From positions 186,001 through 250,000 of the forward strand of contig JADQCB010000002.1 of NCBI GenBank assembly GCA_016278325.1: a stretch of DNA of 64,000 nt, read 5' to 3'. The position numbers and the translations under genes are program-made. Origin of the DNA: Actibacterium sp. (GTDB lineage: Bacteria > Pseudomonadota > Alphaproteobacteria > Rhodobacterales > Rhodobacteraceae). Below the pieces are notes generated by a model. The model saw only the letters and a list, made by a program, of their open reading frames with translations, ran no database searches and was not told where the DNA came from. Positions 25,860 to 37,742 of the stretch are shown here, piece by piece (within the stretch, counting starts at the first letter, position 1; the number at the start of each line of letters is the position of its first letter).

Positions 25860-26579
25860 TTATGAAGAGTCTCGGTAACGCGGGGATGACATATGTCGCG
25901 CACCCGCGTCCCGGTTGTCCAGCAATTCGGCCGCCAGCGTCCGGTTGATCCGGCGCCCGGTGGCCAGCGCGCGGCGATCCAGCGCCGCAACGATATCGCG
26001 CGCCGCGGCCGAGGACCGCTCCATCCGGCCGACCAGGTAGGACACCAGCGGCGGCGCGATGGCAAGCTGGCGATCGGCGAACTGTTTTACCAGCAACGCC
26101 CCCAACAGCGCGTCGTCGGGCGGCGCGAGCGTGGCAGTCGCGGTGCCCTCGACCCGGCTTTTCAGATCGGCCAGCCGCAGCGGCCAGCCGCGCGGCGCCC
26201 GGCGCGCGGTCAGCAGCAGCACGCCGCCCTCGGCCAGCAGCAGGTTGTGAAGGTGGAAAAGCGCCTCTTCGCAGGCGCGATCGCCGGCGAGGCGGTCGGC
26301 ATCCTCCACCGCCAGGGCCCGCAAGCGGGCCAGCGCCGGGATGTCGGCCCCGGCCAGATCGCCCGCATCGACGATCCGGGCATCGGCGAGATCCGCCCAG
26401 ACATGGGCCAGATGCGTCTTGCCCGCGCCTTCCGGCCCGACCAGCACCAGCTTGCCCTGGGGCCAATGCGCCCAGCCCTCGATCGTGGCCACTGCCAGCG
26501 CATTGGCCGGCGAGACGAAGAAATCCTCGCGCCCGCGGGCGGTCCGGTGGGGCAGCGCAAAGGTCAGCTGCTCGGCCAT
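25860..26579 (-). CDS. hdaA: DnaA-like regulatory protein HdaA
   Basis: This 239-residue protein resembles the AAA+ part of DnaA without its DNA-binding domain. A Walker A motif is seen in GPEGAGKTHLAH (about 48-59) and a modified Walker B in ALAVEDADRLAG. The amino terminus has QLTFALP, a beta-clamp-binding motif (QLxF type). HdaA with the loaded clamp promotes hydrolysis of DnaA-bound ATP, limiting replication initiation to once per cycle. The start is directly adjacent to the stop of the AI-2E permease gene upstream. Confidence 0.9.
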   Translation of the reverse strand: MAEQLTFALPHRTARGREDFFVSPANALAVATIEGWAHWPQGKLVLVGPEGAGKTHLAHVWADLADARIVDAGDLAGADIPALARLRALAVEDADRLAGDRACEEALFHLHNLLLAEGGVLLLTARRAPRGWPLRLADLKSRVEGTATATLAPPDDALLGALLVKQFADRQLAIAPPLVSYLVGRMERSSAAARDIVAALDRRALATGRRINRTLAAELLDNRDAGARHMSSPRYRDSS

Positions 26580-27662
26580 CTACTCGTCCTCATGCACCGT
26601 CAGGTCCCGCGTTTCGAGACCGCGGTAAAGCCGGCTGTTCATGTATTGCCCGACGCCGTAACGGGCCAGCACGCCCAGGGCCGCGGATACCGGCACCGCC
26701 ACCAGCATGCCGACGAAACCGAACAGCATGCCGAAGGCGGACAGCGCGAAGATCAGCCAGACCGGGTGCAGCCCGACCGAGCCGCCGACCAGGTTGGGCG
26801 TCAGGATGTTGCCTTCGAGCATCTGGCCGGCAACGAAGATCGCGCCCACGGCGCCGATCATCCACCAATCGCCCCAGAACTGGAACAGCGCCAGCCCGAC
26901 CGCCAGCACGCCGCCGACGATCGCGCCGATATAGGGAATGAAAGAGATCAGCCCGGCGACGAACCCGACGATCAGCCCGAACTGAAGCCCCGCCAGCATC
27001 AGCGCGACCGCGTAATAGGTTCCCAGGATCACGCAGACCGTGCCCTGCCCGCGGATGAAGGCGGCCAGCGTGGCGTCGATGTCATGCGCCAGCCGCCGGA
27101 TCACCGGCGCGTGGTCGCGCGGCAGCAGCCTGTCGATCTGCGCCACCATCCGGTCCCAGTCCATCAGCAGATAGAAGGTGATGACCGGCACCAGCACCAC
27201 CAGCATCGCCAGGTTCAGCAAGGACGCGGCCGAGGCCAGGACCCCGTTCAACAGCTCGATCCCGCGCGACTGGATCGCCGATCCCAGCGTGGTCAGCGAC
27301 TGGCGCAGGGTCGAGCCTTCGTCCATCAGCGAGGGGAACCGTTCGTTCAGGAAGGTCTGGAGGTTCTGGAACATCTGCGGCGCCGTGTTGGCCAGCGCCA
27401 TGGCCTGCTCCACGATCATCGGCACGATCAGCAGGGCCAGCAGGACAAAGAAGATCGCCGCCAGCGCCGTGATCGTCACCGTGGCCCAGACGCGGGACAG
27501 GCCCAGCCGCTCCAGCCGGTCGGCGACCGGATCCAGCAGATAGGAAAAGGCCATGCCCAGCACGAAGGGCAACAACGTGCCGCCAAGAAACCACAACGCC
27601 GCCAGGAACACCGCCGCGGCGATGCCCCAGTATTTCAATTGCTGTTGAACTGGCAGGGCCAT
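26580..27662 (-). CDS. AI-2E/PerM family permease
   Basis: This 360-residue membrane protein has about eight helices with the PerM/TqsA-type arrangement: two amino-terminal helices, a soluble stretch (FQNLQTFLNERFPSLMDEGS), then the hydrophobic core with GLIVGFVAGLISFIPYIGAI and a FGFVGMLVAVPVSAALGVL end. Family members export diverse small molecules or ions; despite the name most are not autoinducer transporters. It is the first gene of the minus-strand permease-hdaA-ppk1-ppx series and lies back to back with proS. Confidence 0.88.
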   Translation of the reverse strand: MALPVQQQLKYWGIAAAVFLAALWFLGGTLLPFVLGMAFSYLLDPVADRLERLGLSRVWATVTITALAAIFFVLLALLIVPMIVEQAMALANTAPQMFQNLQTFLNERFPSLMDEGSTLRQSLTTLGSAIQSRGIELLNGVLASAASLLNLAMLVVLVPVITFYLLMDWDRMVAQIDRLLPRDHAPVIRRLAHDIDATLAAFIRGQGTVCVILGTYYAVALMLAGLQFGLIVGFVAGLISFIPYIGAIVGGVLAVGLALFQFWGDWWMIGAVGAIFVAGQMLEGNILTPNLVGGSVGLHPVWLIFALSAFGMLFGFVGMLVAVPVSAALGVLARYGVGQYMNSRLYRGLETRDLTVHEDE

Positions 27663-27795
27663 GGCGTCTCCGGAACAGTTTCTCAGTCATCGCCCAAGGC
27701 CCGGATGGTTGCAAGGGGCGCGAACGCTTGTCTGGCCCGCGCCGATGCCATAGACGGGGGCGGAAACCGTCATACCGCTTGAGGCAAAGCCCGCC

Positions 27796-29190
27796 ATGCG
27801 CCTGTCCCGCTATTTCCTTCCCGTCCTGAAAGAAACGCCCGCCGAGGCCCAGGTCGTCAGCCACCGCTACATGCTGCGCGCCGGCATGATCAAGCAGGCC
27901 AGCGCCGGGATCTATTCCTGGCTGCCGCTGGGGTTCAAGGTGCTGCGCAATATCGAACGGATCGTGCATGAGGAACAACAGCGCGCCGGGCACATCCCGA
28001 TGCTGATGCCGACCTTGCAGCCGGCCGACCTGTGGCGCGAATCCGGCCGCTATGACGCCTACGGGCCGGAAATGCTGCGCATCCGCGACCGGCATGAGCG
28101 CGACATGCTCTATGGTCCCACGAACGAAGAGCTGATCACCGACATCTTCCGCAGCCATGTTGGCAGCTATCGCGACCTGCCGCTGACGCTCTATCACATC
28201 CAGTGGAAGTTCCGCGACGAGATCCGGCCGCGCTTCGGGGTGATGCGCGGGCGCGAGTTCTACATGAAGGACGGGTACAATTTCGACCTGACGCGCGAGG
28301 ATGCGCTGCACGCCTATAATCGACACCTGGTCAGCTACCTGCGCACCTACGAACGGATGGGCCTTCAGGCGATCCCGATGCGGGCCGAAAGCGGCCCGAT
28401 CGGCGGCGACGATACGCATGAATTCCTGGTCCTGGCAGAGACCGGCGAATCCGAGGTTTTCTATGACAGCGAGATCACCGAGCTGAAATTCGGCGCGCGC
28501 GAGATCGATTACGACGACCGCGCCCAGTGCCAGGCTGTGCTGGAAGAGTTCACCTCGCGCTATGCGCGCACCGACGACACCCATGACGAGGCCGCCTTCC
28601 ACGACCAGGTGCCCGAACCCCGCCGCCGCAGCGCGCGTGGCATCGAGGTCGGGCAGATCTTCTATTTCGGCACCAAGTATTCCGAGCCCATGGGCGCGAC
28701 CGTCACCGACCAGGACGGCAACCGCGTGCCGGTGCACATGGGCAGCCACGGCATCGGCGTGTCACGCCTGGTCGGCGCGATCATCGAGGCCAGCCATGAC
28801 GAGCGCGGCATCATCTGGCCCGAAGGCGTGACGCCCTTTCATTGCGGCATCGTCAACCTCAGGCAGGGCGACGAGGCCACCGATACGGCCTGCGAGTCGC
28901 TCTATGCCGGCCTGGCCGCACTGGGGCTGGAACCGCTTTACGACGACACCGAGGACCGCGCCGGCGCCAAGTTCGCCACGATGGACCTGATCGGCCTTCC
29001 CTGGCGGATCACGGTCGGTCCGCGCGGGCTGAAGAACGGGGTGGTCGAACTGACCAGCCGACGCACCGGCGAAAGCGAAGAGCTGAGCCCCGAGGATGCG
29101 GTCCGGAAAGTCGCCGAGATCTATGCCCCGCATCACGACATGGCGATGCAACAGCCGATGCCGCAACGCGCCTTTCATACCTGGATGTAG
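27796..29190 (+). CDS. proS: Prolyl-tRNA synthetase (short, alphaproteobacterial form)
   Basis: This 464-residue class II synthetase charges tRNA-Pro. It lacks the INS editing domain found in E. coli ProS, giving the short form usual in alphaproteobacteria. Motifs seen are [15 protein letters not shown] (dimer interface), [12 protein letters not shown] and [27 protein letters not shown] split over motif 2, and the late [19 protein letters not shown] (motif 3). The anticodon-binding domain is the last about 100 residues, with a short added tail ([16 protein letters not shown]). It is transcribed away from the AI-2E permease. Confidence 0.95.
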   Translation: MRLSRYFLPVLKETPAEAQVVSHRYMLRAGMIKQASAGIYSWLPLGFKVLRNIERIVHEEQQRAGHIPMLMPTLQPADLWRESGRYDAYGPEMLRIRDRHERDMLYGPTNEELITDIFRSHVGSYRDLPLTLYHIQWKFRDEIRPRFGVMRGREFYMKDGYNFDLTREDALHAYNRHLVSYLRTYERMGLQAIPMRAESGPIGGDDTHEFLVLAETGESEVFYDSEITELKFGAREIDYDDRAQCQAVLEEFTSRYARTDDTHDEAAFHDQVPEPRRRSARGIEVGQIFYFGTKYSEPMGATVTDQDGNRVPVHMGSHGIGVSRLVGAIIEASHDERGIIWPEGVTPFHCGIVNLRQGDEATDTACESLYAGLAALGLEPLYDDTEDRAGAKFATMDLIGLPWRITVGPRGLKNGVVELTSRRTGESEELSPEDAVRKVAEIYAPHHDMAMQQPMPQRAFHTWM

Positions 29191-29273
29191 ACGGCGCGCC
29201 GGCGCCGGGCCGGTCGGCTTGACCCGGCCGGGCGATCGCCGCACTGTCCGCACCGGCTGAAGCAGGAGAAGAC

Positions 29274-30560
29274 GTGGCCAACCGCACGCCGCCTTTCGCA
29301 GGGTTCGAATGGATGATCGCCTGGCGCTATCTGCGGGCGCGGCGCGCCGAGGGCGGGGTCAGCGTGATGACCTGGATCTCGCTGATCGGGATCACCCTGG
29401 CCGTGTTCGCGCTGATCGCCACCCTGGCCGTTCGCGCCGGATTCCGGGCGGAATTCGTCGACACGATCCTGGGCGCCAATGCGCATGTCACGCTCTATTC
29501 GGCCCCGGTCGCCACCGCCGCAGGGCAAACCGAGCGCGTGATCGAGGATTATGCCGCCCTGGCCGCGCGGGTTGCCGACATCCCCGGCGTGACCCGCGCC
29601 GCGCCGCTGGTCAAGGGCCAGGTGATGGCCAGCGCCAATGGCCGCAATGCCGGTGTCGAGGTCTTCGGCATCGCCGAATCCGACCTCAAGACGATCCCGC
29701 GCATCGCCAACCCCGACGAGGCCATCGGCGACATCGACCGTTTCGGTGCGGGCATTGCCATCGGCATCGGCGTGGCCCAGTCGCTCGGCGTCACGGTGGG
29801 CGACCGGGTCAGGCTGATTTCGCCCGACGGGGTCAAGACCGCCTTCGGCACCTCGCCCCGGGTCAATGCCTACGAGGTCACCTATATCTTCAAGGCCGGG
29901 CGCTATGACATCGACCGCACCCGGGTCTACATGCCCTTTGCCGCGGCCCAGAGCTTTTTCAACCGCGAGGGCGCGGCCGACGAGATCGAGGTCATGGTGA
30001 GCGAGCCCGAGCGGATCGACGACTGGGCCCCTGCCCTGCGCGCGGCCGCCGGTCCGAACATGCTGTTATGGACATGGCGCGATTCCGCCAGTTCCTTCCT
30101 GCGCGCGCTGGAGGTCGAGGACAACGTGATGTTCGTGATCCTGTCGATCCTGGTGCTGATTGCCGCGATGAACATCATCTCGGGGCTGATCATGCTGGTG
30201 AAGAACAAGGGCCGCGATATCGGGATCCTGCGCACGATGGGCCTGACCGAGGGGTCGATCCTGCGGGTGTTCTTCATTTGCGGCGCCTCGGTGGGGCTGA
30301 TCGGCACCGGCGCCGGGGTGATCCTGGGATGCCTTTTCGCGATCTATATCGACCCGATCTTCTCGACCGTGAACTATCTCGCCGGCGGCGGCGTGTGGGA
30401 TCCGTCGATCCGCGGCATCTATCACCTTCCGGCCAGGTTGCAGCCCGGCGACGTCCTCTCGGCGGTGGCCCTGTCGCTGGGCCTGTCCTTCGTCGTGACG
30501 ATCTTCCCGGCCCGCCGCGCCGCCCGCCTGAACCCGGTCGAGGCGCTGCGTTATGAGTGA
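29274..30560 (+). CDS. lolC: LolC/LolE lipoprotein-releasing permease
   Basis: This 428-residue inner-membrane protein has one amino-terminal helix ([22 protein letters not shown]), a large periplasmic domain and three carboxy-terminal helices ([20 protein letters not shown] and onward), which is the MacB/FtsX layout. It ends with the NPVEALRYE tail typical of Lol permeases. It extracts mature lipoproteins from the inner membrane for hand-over to LolA. Alphaproteobacteria usually have a single LolC/E hybrid that forms a homodimer, and only one gene is present. Start is GTG at 29274 with AGGAG five bases upstream. It overlaps lolD by 8 bases. Confidence 0.92.
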   Translation: MANRTPPFAGFEWMIAWRYLRARRAEGGVSVMTWISLIGITLAVFALIATLAVRAGFRAEFVDTILGANAHVTLYSAPVATAAGQTERVIEDYAALAARVADIPGVTRAAPLVKGQVMASANGRNAGVEVFGIAESDLKTIPRIANPDEAIGDIDRFGAGIAIGIGVAQSLGVTVGDRVRLISPDGVKTAFGTSPRVNAYEVTYIFKAGRYDIDRTRVYMPFAAAQSFFNREGAADEIEVMVSEPERIDDWAPALRAAAGPNMLLWTWRDSASSFLRALEVEDNVMFVILSILVLIAAMNIISGLIMLVKNKGRDIGILRTMGLTEGSILRVFFICGASVGLIGTGAGVILGCLFAIYIDPIFSTVNYLAGGGVWDPSIRGIYHLPARLQPGDVLSAVALSLGLSFVVTIFPARRAARLNPVEALRYE

Positions 30561-31230
30561 TCCGGTTCTGCGCCTCGACGGGATTTTCAAGACCTACAAC
30601 AAGGGCCTGCCCGGCCAGGTCGAGGTGCTGCGCGGCGCATCGCTGGATGTCGCACCGGGCGAAATGGTGGCGCTGGTCGCGCCATCCGGGGCGGGCAAGT
30701 CCACCTTGCTGCATATCGCCGGATTGCTGGACCTGGCCGATTCGGGAACGGTCGAGATCGACGGGCAGGACATGACCCGCCTGTCCGACCGCCGCCGCAC
30801 CGCCATGCGGCGCGACGCGGTCGGCTTCGTCTATCAATTCCATCACCTGCTGCCCGAATTCTCGGCACAGGAAAACATCATCCTGCCGATGCTGGCCAAC
30901 GGGATGTCGCGCGCCCATGCCAGCGCGCGCGCGATAACCCTGCTGGGGCAGGTCGGCATCGCCGGGCGCGCCGATCACCGGCCGGCCGCGCTGTCGGGCG
31001 GGGAGCAACAGCGCGTGGCCGTCTGCCGCGCCCTGGCGAATGCGCCGCGGCTGCTGCTGGCCGACGAACCGACGGGCAATCTCGACCCCGACACCTCGGA
31101 TCGGGTGTTCGCCGCGCTGATCGCGCTGGTGCGCGACACCGGCCTGTCGGCGCTGATCGCCACCCATAACCGGGATCTGGCGGCCCGCATGGACCGAACC
31201 CTGCACCTGGAGGCCGGACGCCTGGTCTGA
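30553..31230 (+). CDS. lolD: LolD lipoprotein-releasing ATPase
   Basis: This 225-residue ABC ATPase has Walker [13 protein letters not shown] (about residues 45-56), Q-loop [16 protein letters not shown], signature [16 protein letters not shown] and Walker [13 protein letters not shown]. The [10 protein letters not shown] segment is characteristic of LolD. It powers the LolC/E permease encoded just upstream, with which it overlaps, so the two are translationally coupled. Confidence 0.94.
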   Translation: MSDPVLRLDGIFKTYNKGLPGQVEVLRGASLDVAPGEMVALVAPSGAGKSTLLHIAGLLDLADSGTVEIDGQDMTRLSDRRRTAMRRDAVGFVYQFHHLLPEFSAQENIILPMLANGMSRAHASARAITLLGQVGIAGRADHRPAALSGGEQQRVAVCRALANAPRLLLADEPTGNLDPDTSDRVFAALIALVRDTGLSALIATHNRDLAARMDRTLHLEAGRLV

Positions 31231-31248
31231 ATCCGGGCGCCGGGGGTC

Positions 31249-31695
31249 TCAGGCCCGTTGCGTCACGAAAACCCCGAGCGCCATCAGCGCCAGCCCCGCC
31301 GCGCGGGTCAGGCCGATCGGTTCCGGGCGGACGCCCATCAGGCCGAAATGGTCGATCGCGGCGGCCGAAACCAGCTGGCCCAGCAGGACGAAGAACACCG
31401 CGTTCCCGATGCCGAATTTCGGCGCGATCCAGGTGATCGAAAGAACGTAGAACGCCACCAGAAGTCCGGCCAGGAACAGGTGCCGCGGGGCCGCGGCGAT
31501 GCCCGCCAGGGCGGCGGGGCCGGTCAGCGCCAGCACCACCGCCGCGCCGGCAAGGGCCACGATGAACAGCATGAAAGCCGCGGCGGCCGGGTTGCCCAGC
31601 CGCAGGCCAAGCTGCGCGTTCAGCGCCGCCAGAACCGGAATACCGACCCCGGCCGTCAGCATCACGGCGGCATATTTCATCGTGGTGATATCCAT
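31249..31695 (-). CDS. YdcZ/DUF606 family DMT permease
   Basis: This 148-residue protein has about five hydrophobic helices and matches the single-domain DUF606 (YdcZ) branch of the drug/metabolite transporters: LAALNAQLGLRLGNPAAAAF near the start and GLLVAFYVLSITWIAPKFGIGNAVFFVLLG split across the centre. Such half-size proteins act as dimers. ATG at 31695 is preceded by GGGAGGAGCGGGA, a strong site. It is convergent with lolD. Substrate unknown. Confidence 0.85.
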   Translation of the reverse strand: MDITTMKYAAVMLTAGVGIPVLAALNAQLGLRLGNPAAAAFMLFIVALAGAAVVLALTGPAALAGIAAAPRHLFLAGLLVAFYVLSITWIAPKFGIGNAVFFVLLGQLVSAAAIDHFGLMGVRPEPIGLTRAAGLALMALGVFVTQRA

Positions 31696-31858
31696 TCCCG
31701 CTCCTCCCCGGTTGGCCGGCGCCAGACTAGCGGGCGGGACGGGCGGCGCAAAGGCCGTTTCCGGCCCTGCCCGTCACATCTTCCGCTCTCGGACGATTGC
31801 CACCGGGGGCCGCGACGTGCCATTCTGGACGCGGGGCATCTGGCAGGAGAACACGGGA

Positions 31859-32263
31859 ATGCGGCCTTTCATGATCGCGGCCGGAATGGCACTGACGCTG
31901 GGGATATTGGCGGGATGCGAACCGCAGGACGCGCTGTCGGGCCGCAACGATTTCCAGACCTATTGCGCCGGCTGCCACGGCACGGACGCGACGGGCGGCG
32001 GGCCGTTGGCGCGCGACCTGGGGCTTCAGCCGCCGGATCTGACGCTGATTTCACGGCGCAATGGCGGCGCGTTTCCGTTCACCCGCGTGATGTCGGTGAT
32101 CGACGGCTACACGCGGAAGAACCAGCATGGCAGCAAGATGCCCGCCTTCGGCCCGTTGCTGGAAGGTCCGAAAGTGATGCTGCCCTATGATAACGGGGCC
32201 GTCACGCCAACGCCGGCGGCATTGGTGGCGCTGGCGCGGTATCTCGAAAGCATCCAGCGATAA
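31859..32263 (+). CDS. Single-heme c-type cytochrome, predicted lipoprotein
   Basis: This 134-residue protein starts with a lipoprotein signal (MIAAGMALTLGILAGC, Cys about 20) and a class I cytochrome c core. The heme motif is CAGCH (about residues 37-41) and the distal Met is probably in KMPAFG. It would be membrane-anchored in the periplasm and carry one electron. Start at 31859 (MRPFMIAA) was chosen because it opens the signal peptide. No oxidase or dehydrogenase gene is adjacent, so its partner is unknown. Confidence 0.85.
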   Translation: MRPFMIAAGMALTLGILAGCEPQDALSGRNDFQTYCAGCHGTDATGGGPLARDLGLQPPDLTLISRRNGGAFPFTRVMSVIDGYTRKNQHGSKMPAFGPLLEGPKVMLPYDNGAVTPTPAALVALARYLESIQR

Positions 32264-32281
32264 CCGGCGATCGCCTGCCGC

Positions 32282-32638
32282 TCACAGCTCGACCGCCCCG
32301 CCGGGTGCCTGGCCGTCCTCTGGTGCCGGCAACGGATGATCCGGCTTGCGGCGGATTATGATGTCGCCATTGGGCAGCATTTCGGGCATTTCATAGGCGT
32401 TGAAATCGTCCACGAGGCGCAGCAATTCCTTCATCGCGGGCTCGACATTCTCGGCCAGCTTGCGCATCGCCGGCTCCATCTCGTCGGCCAGCCCCTTCAT
32501 GAACAGGCGCGCGCCGCGTTCCAGCAGGCTGAGCCCCTCTGTCATGTCGCCGTCCGGCGGCGCCTTTTCGGCCTCTTGCGCCGGCACCGGGGCGGCGGCG
32601 AGACAGACGACCAGCGCGAATGCGGAAATTCGTTTCAT
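32282..32638 (-). CDS. Periplasmic protein of unknown function
   Basis: This 118-residue protein has a Sec signal peptide (MKRISAFALVVCLAAAPVPAQ, cleavage near residue 21). The mature part is largely helical and acidic: GLSLLERGARLFMKGLADEM and an EPAMKELLRLVDDFNAYE stretch, then YEMPEMLPNGDIIIRRKPD, a Pro-rich tail. The two imperfect EPAMxxLxxxV heptad-like repeats suggest helical packing. Similar short proteins occur across Rhodobacteraceae, but no function is known. Confidence 0.75.
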   Translation of the reverse strand: MKRISAFALVVCLAAAPVPAQEAEKAPPDGDMTEGLSLLERGARLFMKGLADEMEPAMRKLAENVEPAMKELLRLVDDFNAYEMPEMLPNGDIIIRRKPDHPLPAPEDGQAPGGAVEL

Positions 32639-32676
32639 CCTTCCAATATAGGGGCAGGCGCCGCGGGTTCAAAGCG

Positions 32677-33711
32677 TCACAAGGCGATATCGAGCGTGAC
32701 CGGGAAATGATCCGAGGCCTGCAACAGCGCCCGGCGCAGCTCCGGCAGGCCGGCGCAGCCCGGATCGTCCAGCGGATGCCAGACCCGCCAGCGCGGCGCG
32801 CGGCGGCGCAGGTCATCCGAGATCATGATATAGTCGATCGCCACCGAAAGCGGCCCCCGCCCGTCGCCCCGGATGAATCGCGCGGTCGCGGGCACGTCGG
32901 CGATCCGTCCCGAAAGCGCCATCTCGGCATGCGGGTCGTGCAAGCGCAGCGCAGGCGGGGAATCCGCCGGGCCCAGCACGATTTCCACGCCCGACCGGCC
33001 GAACAGGTCTTCGTATTCGTCCAGCCCGGGGCCATCATTGAAATCGCCCAGGACGATCAGCGACTCGCCGGCCTGCAGATGCATCGCCACGCGCTGGCGC
33101 AGCCACAGGCATTGCGCAAGCTGCTTGCGCCGGTTCTCGATCGCCATCCGCATCAGCGCCTGCGGTGTATCCGCCCCGTGCGGGGCCTTCGACTTGGCAT
33201 GGACCCCGATCATGCGGAAGCTTCGGCCGGCCTTGCTCTGCACCGCCAGTTCCAGCGGCGGCTTGGAAAACACGATCAGCTCGGGCGCGCCATCGGCATC
33301 CAGATCCCAGCGGAACACCGAATCGAAGCGCGGCGCATCGGCAGACCCCTTCTTGCCGGTCCGCGCGCCCTGCGGATCGTGGCGCGGCACCAGCACGGCG
33401 GGGTCGTATAGCAGGGCGATTTCCTGCTGCGTGTCGCTGCGAAACCCGGAAATGGCCCGGGTCGTGCGCAGCTGCATTTGCGCGGCGAAACCCTCCAGCG
33501 CGGCGACACAGGACCGCGTGGCGCTGTCGTCGGGCGCCTCGATCACCATGATCGCATCGGCGTCGATCGCGCGCAGCACGATCCCCAGCGCGGCGATCTG
33601 CCGGTGCCGCGTCACGCCTTGCCGGCCGGACGGCCCGGCATCGTCCAGAAGGTTGGCTTCGGCATCGAAAAGCGCGTCGAACCATTCGACGTTGTAGGTG
33701 GCGATCCTCAC
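32677..33711 (-). CDS. Endonuclease/exonuclease/phosphatase-fold protein
   Basis: This 344-residue protein has the EEP fold motifs: IATYNVEWFD at the start (Asn metal ligand region), VIEAPDD near residue 57, MIGVHAKSKAP, LGDFNDGP (catalytic Asp/Asn) and SDHFPVTLDI at the carboxy end (active-site His). Metal-dependent phosphodiesterase or phosphatase activity is expected; nucleic acid, phospholipid or small phosphoester substrates are all possible. No signal peptide is visible. It overlaps the end of the upstream J-domain gene by 4 bases (ATGA). Confidence 0.85.
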   Translation of the reverse strand: MRIATYNVEWFDALFDAEANLLDDAGPSGRQGVTRHRQIAALGIVLRAIDADAIMVIEAPDDSATRSCVAALEGFAAQMQLRTTRAISGFRSDTQQEIALLYDPAVLVPRHDPQGARTGKKGSADAPRFDSVFRWDLDADGAPELIVFSKPPLELAVQSKAGRSFRMIGVHAKSKAPHGADTPQALMRMAIENRRKQLAQCLWLRQRVAMHLQAGESLIVLGDFNDGPGLDEYEDLFGRSGVEIVLGPADSPPALRLHDPHAEMALSGRIADVPATARFIRGDGRGPLSVAIDYIMISDDLRRRAPRWRVWHPLDDPGCAGLPELRRALLQASDHFPVTLDIAL

Positions 33712-34391
33712 CCCGCGCGCTCCAGCGAAATCTCCTCCCAGGCGCGGTTTATCGCCACAAGGCGCTTTTCGGCGAGTTTCACCGCCTCTTGCGGAACGCC
33801 GCGGGCCATCATGCGGTCGGGGTGGCTGTCACGCACGGCCTGCCGCCAGGCGGCGCGAATCTGATCCATCGGCATCTCGGGGCTGACCCCCAGAACGGCG
33901 TAGGGGTCCGGTTCGGCATCGGGCACGAAACGCGCCTTGAGCGCGCGGAAACATCGCCCGTGAAGCCCGAATATCTCGGCCACGCGGTACAGGAAGCGAT
34001 CCTCGTCGGGGTGATAATCGCCATCGGACACGGCGATATAGAAAAGCCCCTCCAGCAGATCCTCAAGCGGCCCGCCATCGCCGCGGAACATGCGCGCGAT
34101 GCGGCGGGCATACTCCTCGAACCCGGCCACGTCCTGCCGGGCCAGGTTGAAGACCCGTGCCGCGTTGTCGGTTTCCGAGGGCGGGATCGTGAACACCTCG
34201 CGAAAGGCCGTGACCTCGTTGCGGGTCACAAGACCATCGGCCTTGGCCATCTTCGCGCCGAGCGCAATCACCGCGATGGTGAAGGCCACGCTGCGTTCGG
34301 GCGGGGCGCGCAACCGGTCGAAAACCGTTGCAAGGCTTTCGCCCTTGGCCAGGGCCGCAACAGCGTCGGATATGCGGGTCCAGATCGACAT
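33708..34391 (-). CDS. TerB-like/J-domain co-chaperone (DjlA-like)
   Basis: This 227-residue protein combines a TerB-like helical domain (about 20-150; FTIAVIALGAKMAKADGLVT and FYIAVSDGDYHPDEDRFLYR) with a carboxy-terminal J domain (about 165-227) that has DPYAVLGVSPEMPMDQIRAA and the invariant HPD in DSHPDRMMARG. It lacks the amino-terminal membrane helix of E. coli DjlA, so it is probably soluble. J domains stimulate DnaK ATPase. Start at 34391 (MSIWTRI) is typical of relatives; a longer frame to 34439 has no support. Confidence 0.88.
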   Translation of the reverse strand: MSIWTRISDAVAALAKGESLATVFDRLRAPPERSVAFTIAVIALGAKMAKADGLVTRNEVTAFREVFTIPPSETDNAARVFNLARQDVAGFEEYARRIARMFRGDGGPLEDLLEGLFYIAVSDGDYHPDEDRFLYRVAEIFGLHGRCFRALKARFVPDAEPDPYAVLGVSPEMPMDQIRAAWRQAVRDSHPDRMMARGVPQEAVKLAEKRLVAINRAWEEISLERAG

Positions 34392-34435
34392 GGCGTCAAG
34401 ATTATCGTCCCCGGGCCGGGAAGTCAGGCGGAGAA

Positions 34436-34924
34436 TCACAGAATTTTCTGCATCAGCACAAGATCCAGCCAGCGGCCGAACTTGAACCCGACCTCGGGCA
34501 GGGTTGCCAGTTGCGCATAGCCAAGCGCGGCGTGAAAGGCCACGGCGGCGGGATTGGCGGCACTGACCCCGGCGATCATGGAATGGACGCCGCGTGTGCG
34601 GGCGTGATCCTCAAGCGTGCACAGCAGAACGCGGCCGGTGCCCCTGCCCCGGGCCCCGGGCGCCAGGATGATGGAATGTTCCATCGTACGGGCATAGCCC
34701 GCGCCGGCGCGGAACTGGCCGTAGGTGGCGAACCCGGCAACGCGCCCGTCCTGCTCGGCGACCAGGAACGGGTGATCCTGCGCCGCCTTCGAGATCAGCA
34801 TCGCGGCCAGGGCGTCATCGGTCTTTTCCTCCGGCGTGAAGGTGATCGGCGTGTCGCGGATCACCGCGTTCCAGATCTGCCGGATCCCGGCAATGTCGGC
34901 GGCGCCGGCCGGGCGGATCGTCAC
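34436..34924 (-). CDS. GNAT family N-acetyltransferase
   Basis: This protein of about 162 residues matches phosphinothricin-acetyltransferase-like GNATs: opening TIRPAGAADIAGIRQIWN, then FLVAEQDGRVAGFATYGQFR, EHSIILAPGARGRGTGRVLL (acetyl-CoA-binding loop R-G-R-G-T-G) and FHAALGYAQLATLPEVGFKF. GTG at 34924 gives the usual family start; an in-frame GTG at 35002 would add 26 residues and has a purine-rich run directly before it. It lies downstream of methylmalonyl-CoA mutase, a frequent arrangement, and may be co-transcribed. Substrate is unknown. Confidence 0.8.
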   Translation of the reverse strand: MTIRPAGAADIAGIRQIWNAVIRDTPITFTPEEKTDDALAAMLISKAAQDHPFLVAEQDGRVAGFATYGQFRAGAGYARTMEHSIILAPGARGRGTGRVLLCTLEDHARTRGVHSMIAGVSAANPAAVAFHAALGYAQLATLPEVGFKFGRWLDLVLMQKIL

Positions 34925-35030
34925 GCCGCCCCCCGCATTGCGCCACCACGGACGCGGTGGCCGCGAAACAGCGAATGATGATCCGTCGGCGGCATCGTCC
35001 ACCCCTTCTTTCCCGGCGCCGGCGAGGCGG

Positions 35031-37172
<2,142 letters not shown>

Positions 37173-37261
37173 CGGATCATCCCTTCGTCTGTCTTGCGGC
37201 CGGCATGTCGGCCTTCGCTTTCACCGCCCCGTCGCCTATATGGAACCAGGCAGGAGGTGCC

Positions 37262-37714
37262 ATGAAAACGCTGATCAAATTGGTTCTGGCCGCGGTCCTT
37301 GCCACCGGTCCCACGCTTGCCCGGGCGCTGGACGGCACCCCGGTCGAGCGCTGGCAACAGGACCGGACCGTCGTGCTGGAGGCCACCGGGCTTGAACTGT
37401 CGGATTTCCGATGGATCGCCAGGCCCGTCGTCGTCTTCGCCGATTCCCCGGCGGACCCGCGGTTCCGCGAACAGATGAAACTTCTGGCCGCGCGCCCCGA
37501 GGCGCTGGCGGCGCGCGACGTGGTCGTGATCACCGATACCGATCCGGCCGCGAACTCGTCGATCCGCCAGGCGCTGCGCCCGCCCGGGTTCATGGTGGTG
37601 CTGATCGCGAAGGACGGTGCGATCAACCTGCGCAAGCCGGTGCCATGGGACGTGCGCGAACTGACCCGCAGCATCGACAAGATGCCGCTGCGCCAGGACG
37701 AACTGCGCCGCTGA
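37262..37714 (+). CDS. DUF4174 secreted protein
   Basis: This 150-residue protein has a signal peptide (LIKLVLAAVLATGPTLARA, cleavage about residue 22). The rest resembles DUF4174: LEATGLELSDFRWIARPVVV, then FADSPADPRFREQMKLLAAR and GFMVVLIAKDGAINLRKPVP, a thioredoxin-like beta-alpha arrangement without redox Cys residues. It is encoded on the opposite strand between the mcm and pccA genes. ATG at 37262 is preceded by AGGAGG. Function is unknown; a periplasmic location is likely. Confidence 0.85.
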   Translation: MKTLIKLVLAAVLATGPTLARALDGTPVERWQQDRTVVLEATGLELSDFRWIARPVVVFADSPADPRFREQMKLLAARPEALAARDVVVITDTDPAANSSIRQALRPPGFMVVLIAKDGAINLRKPVPWDVRELTRSIDKMPLRQDELRR

Positions 37715-37742
37715 ACGCGGGGCGAATGGCCGGTCGTGCAGG

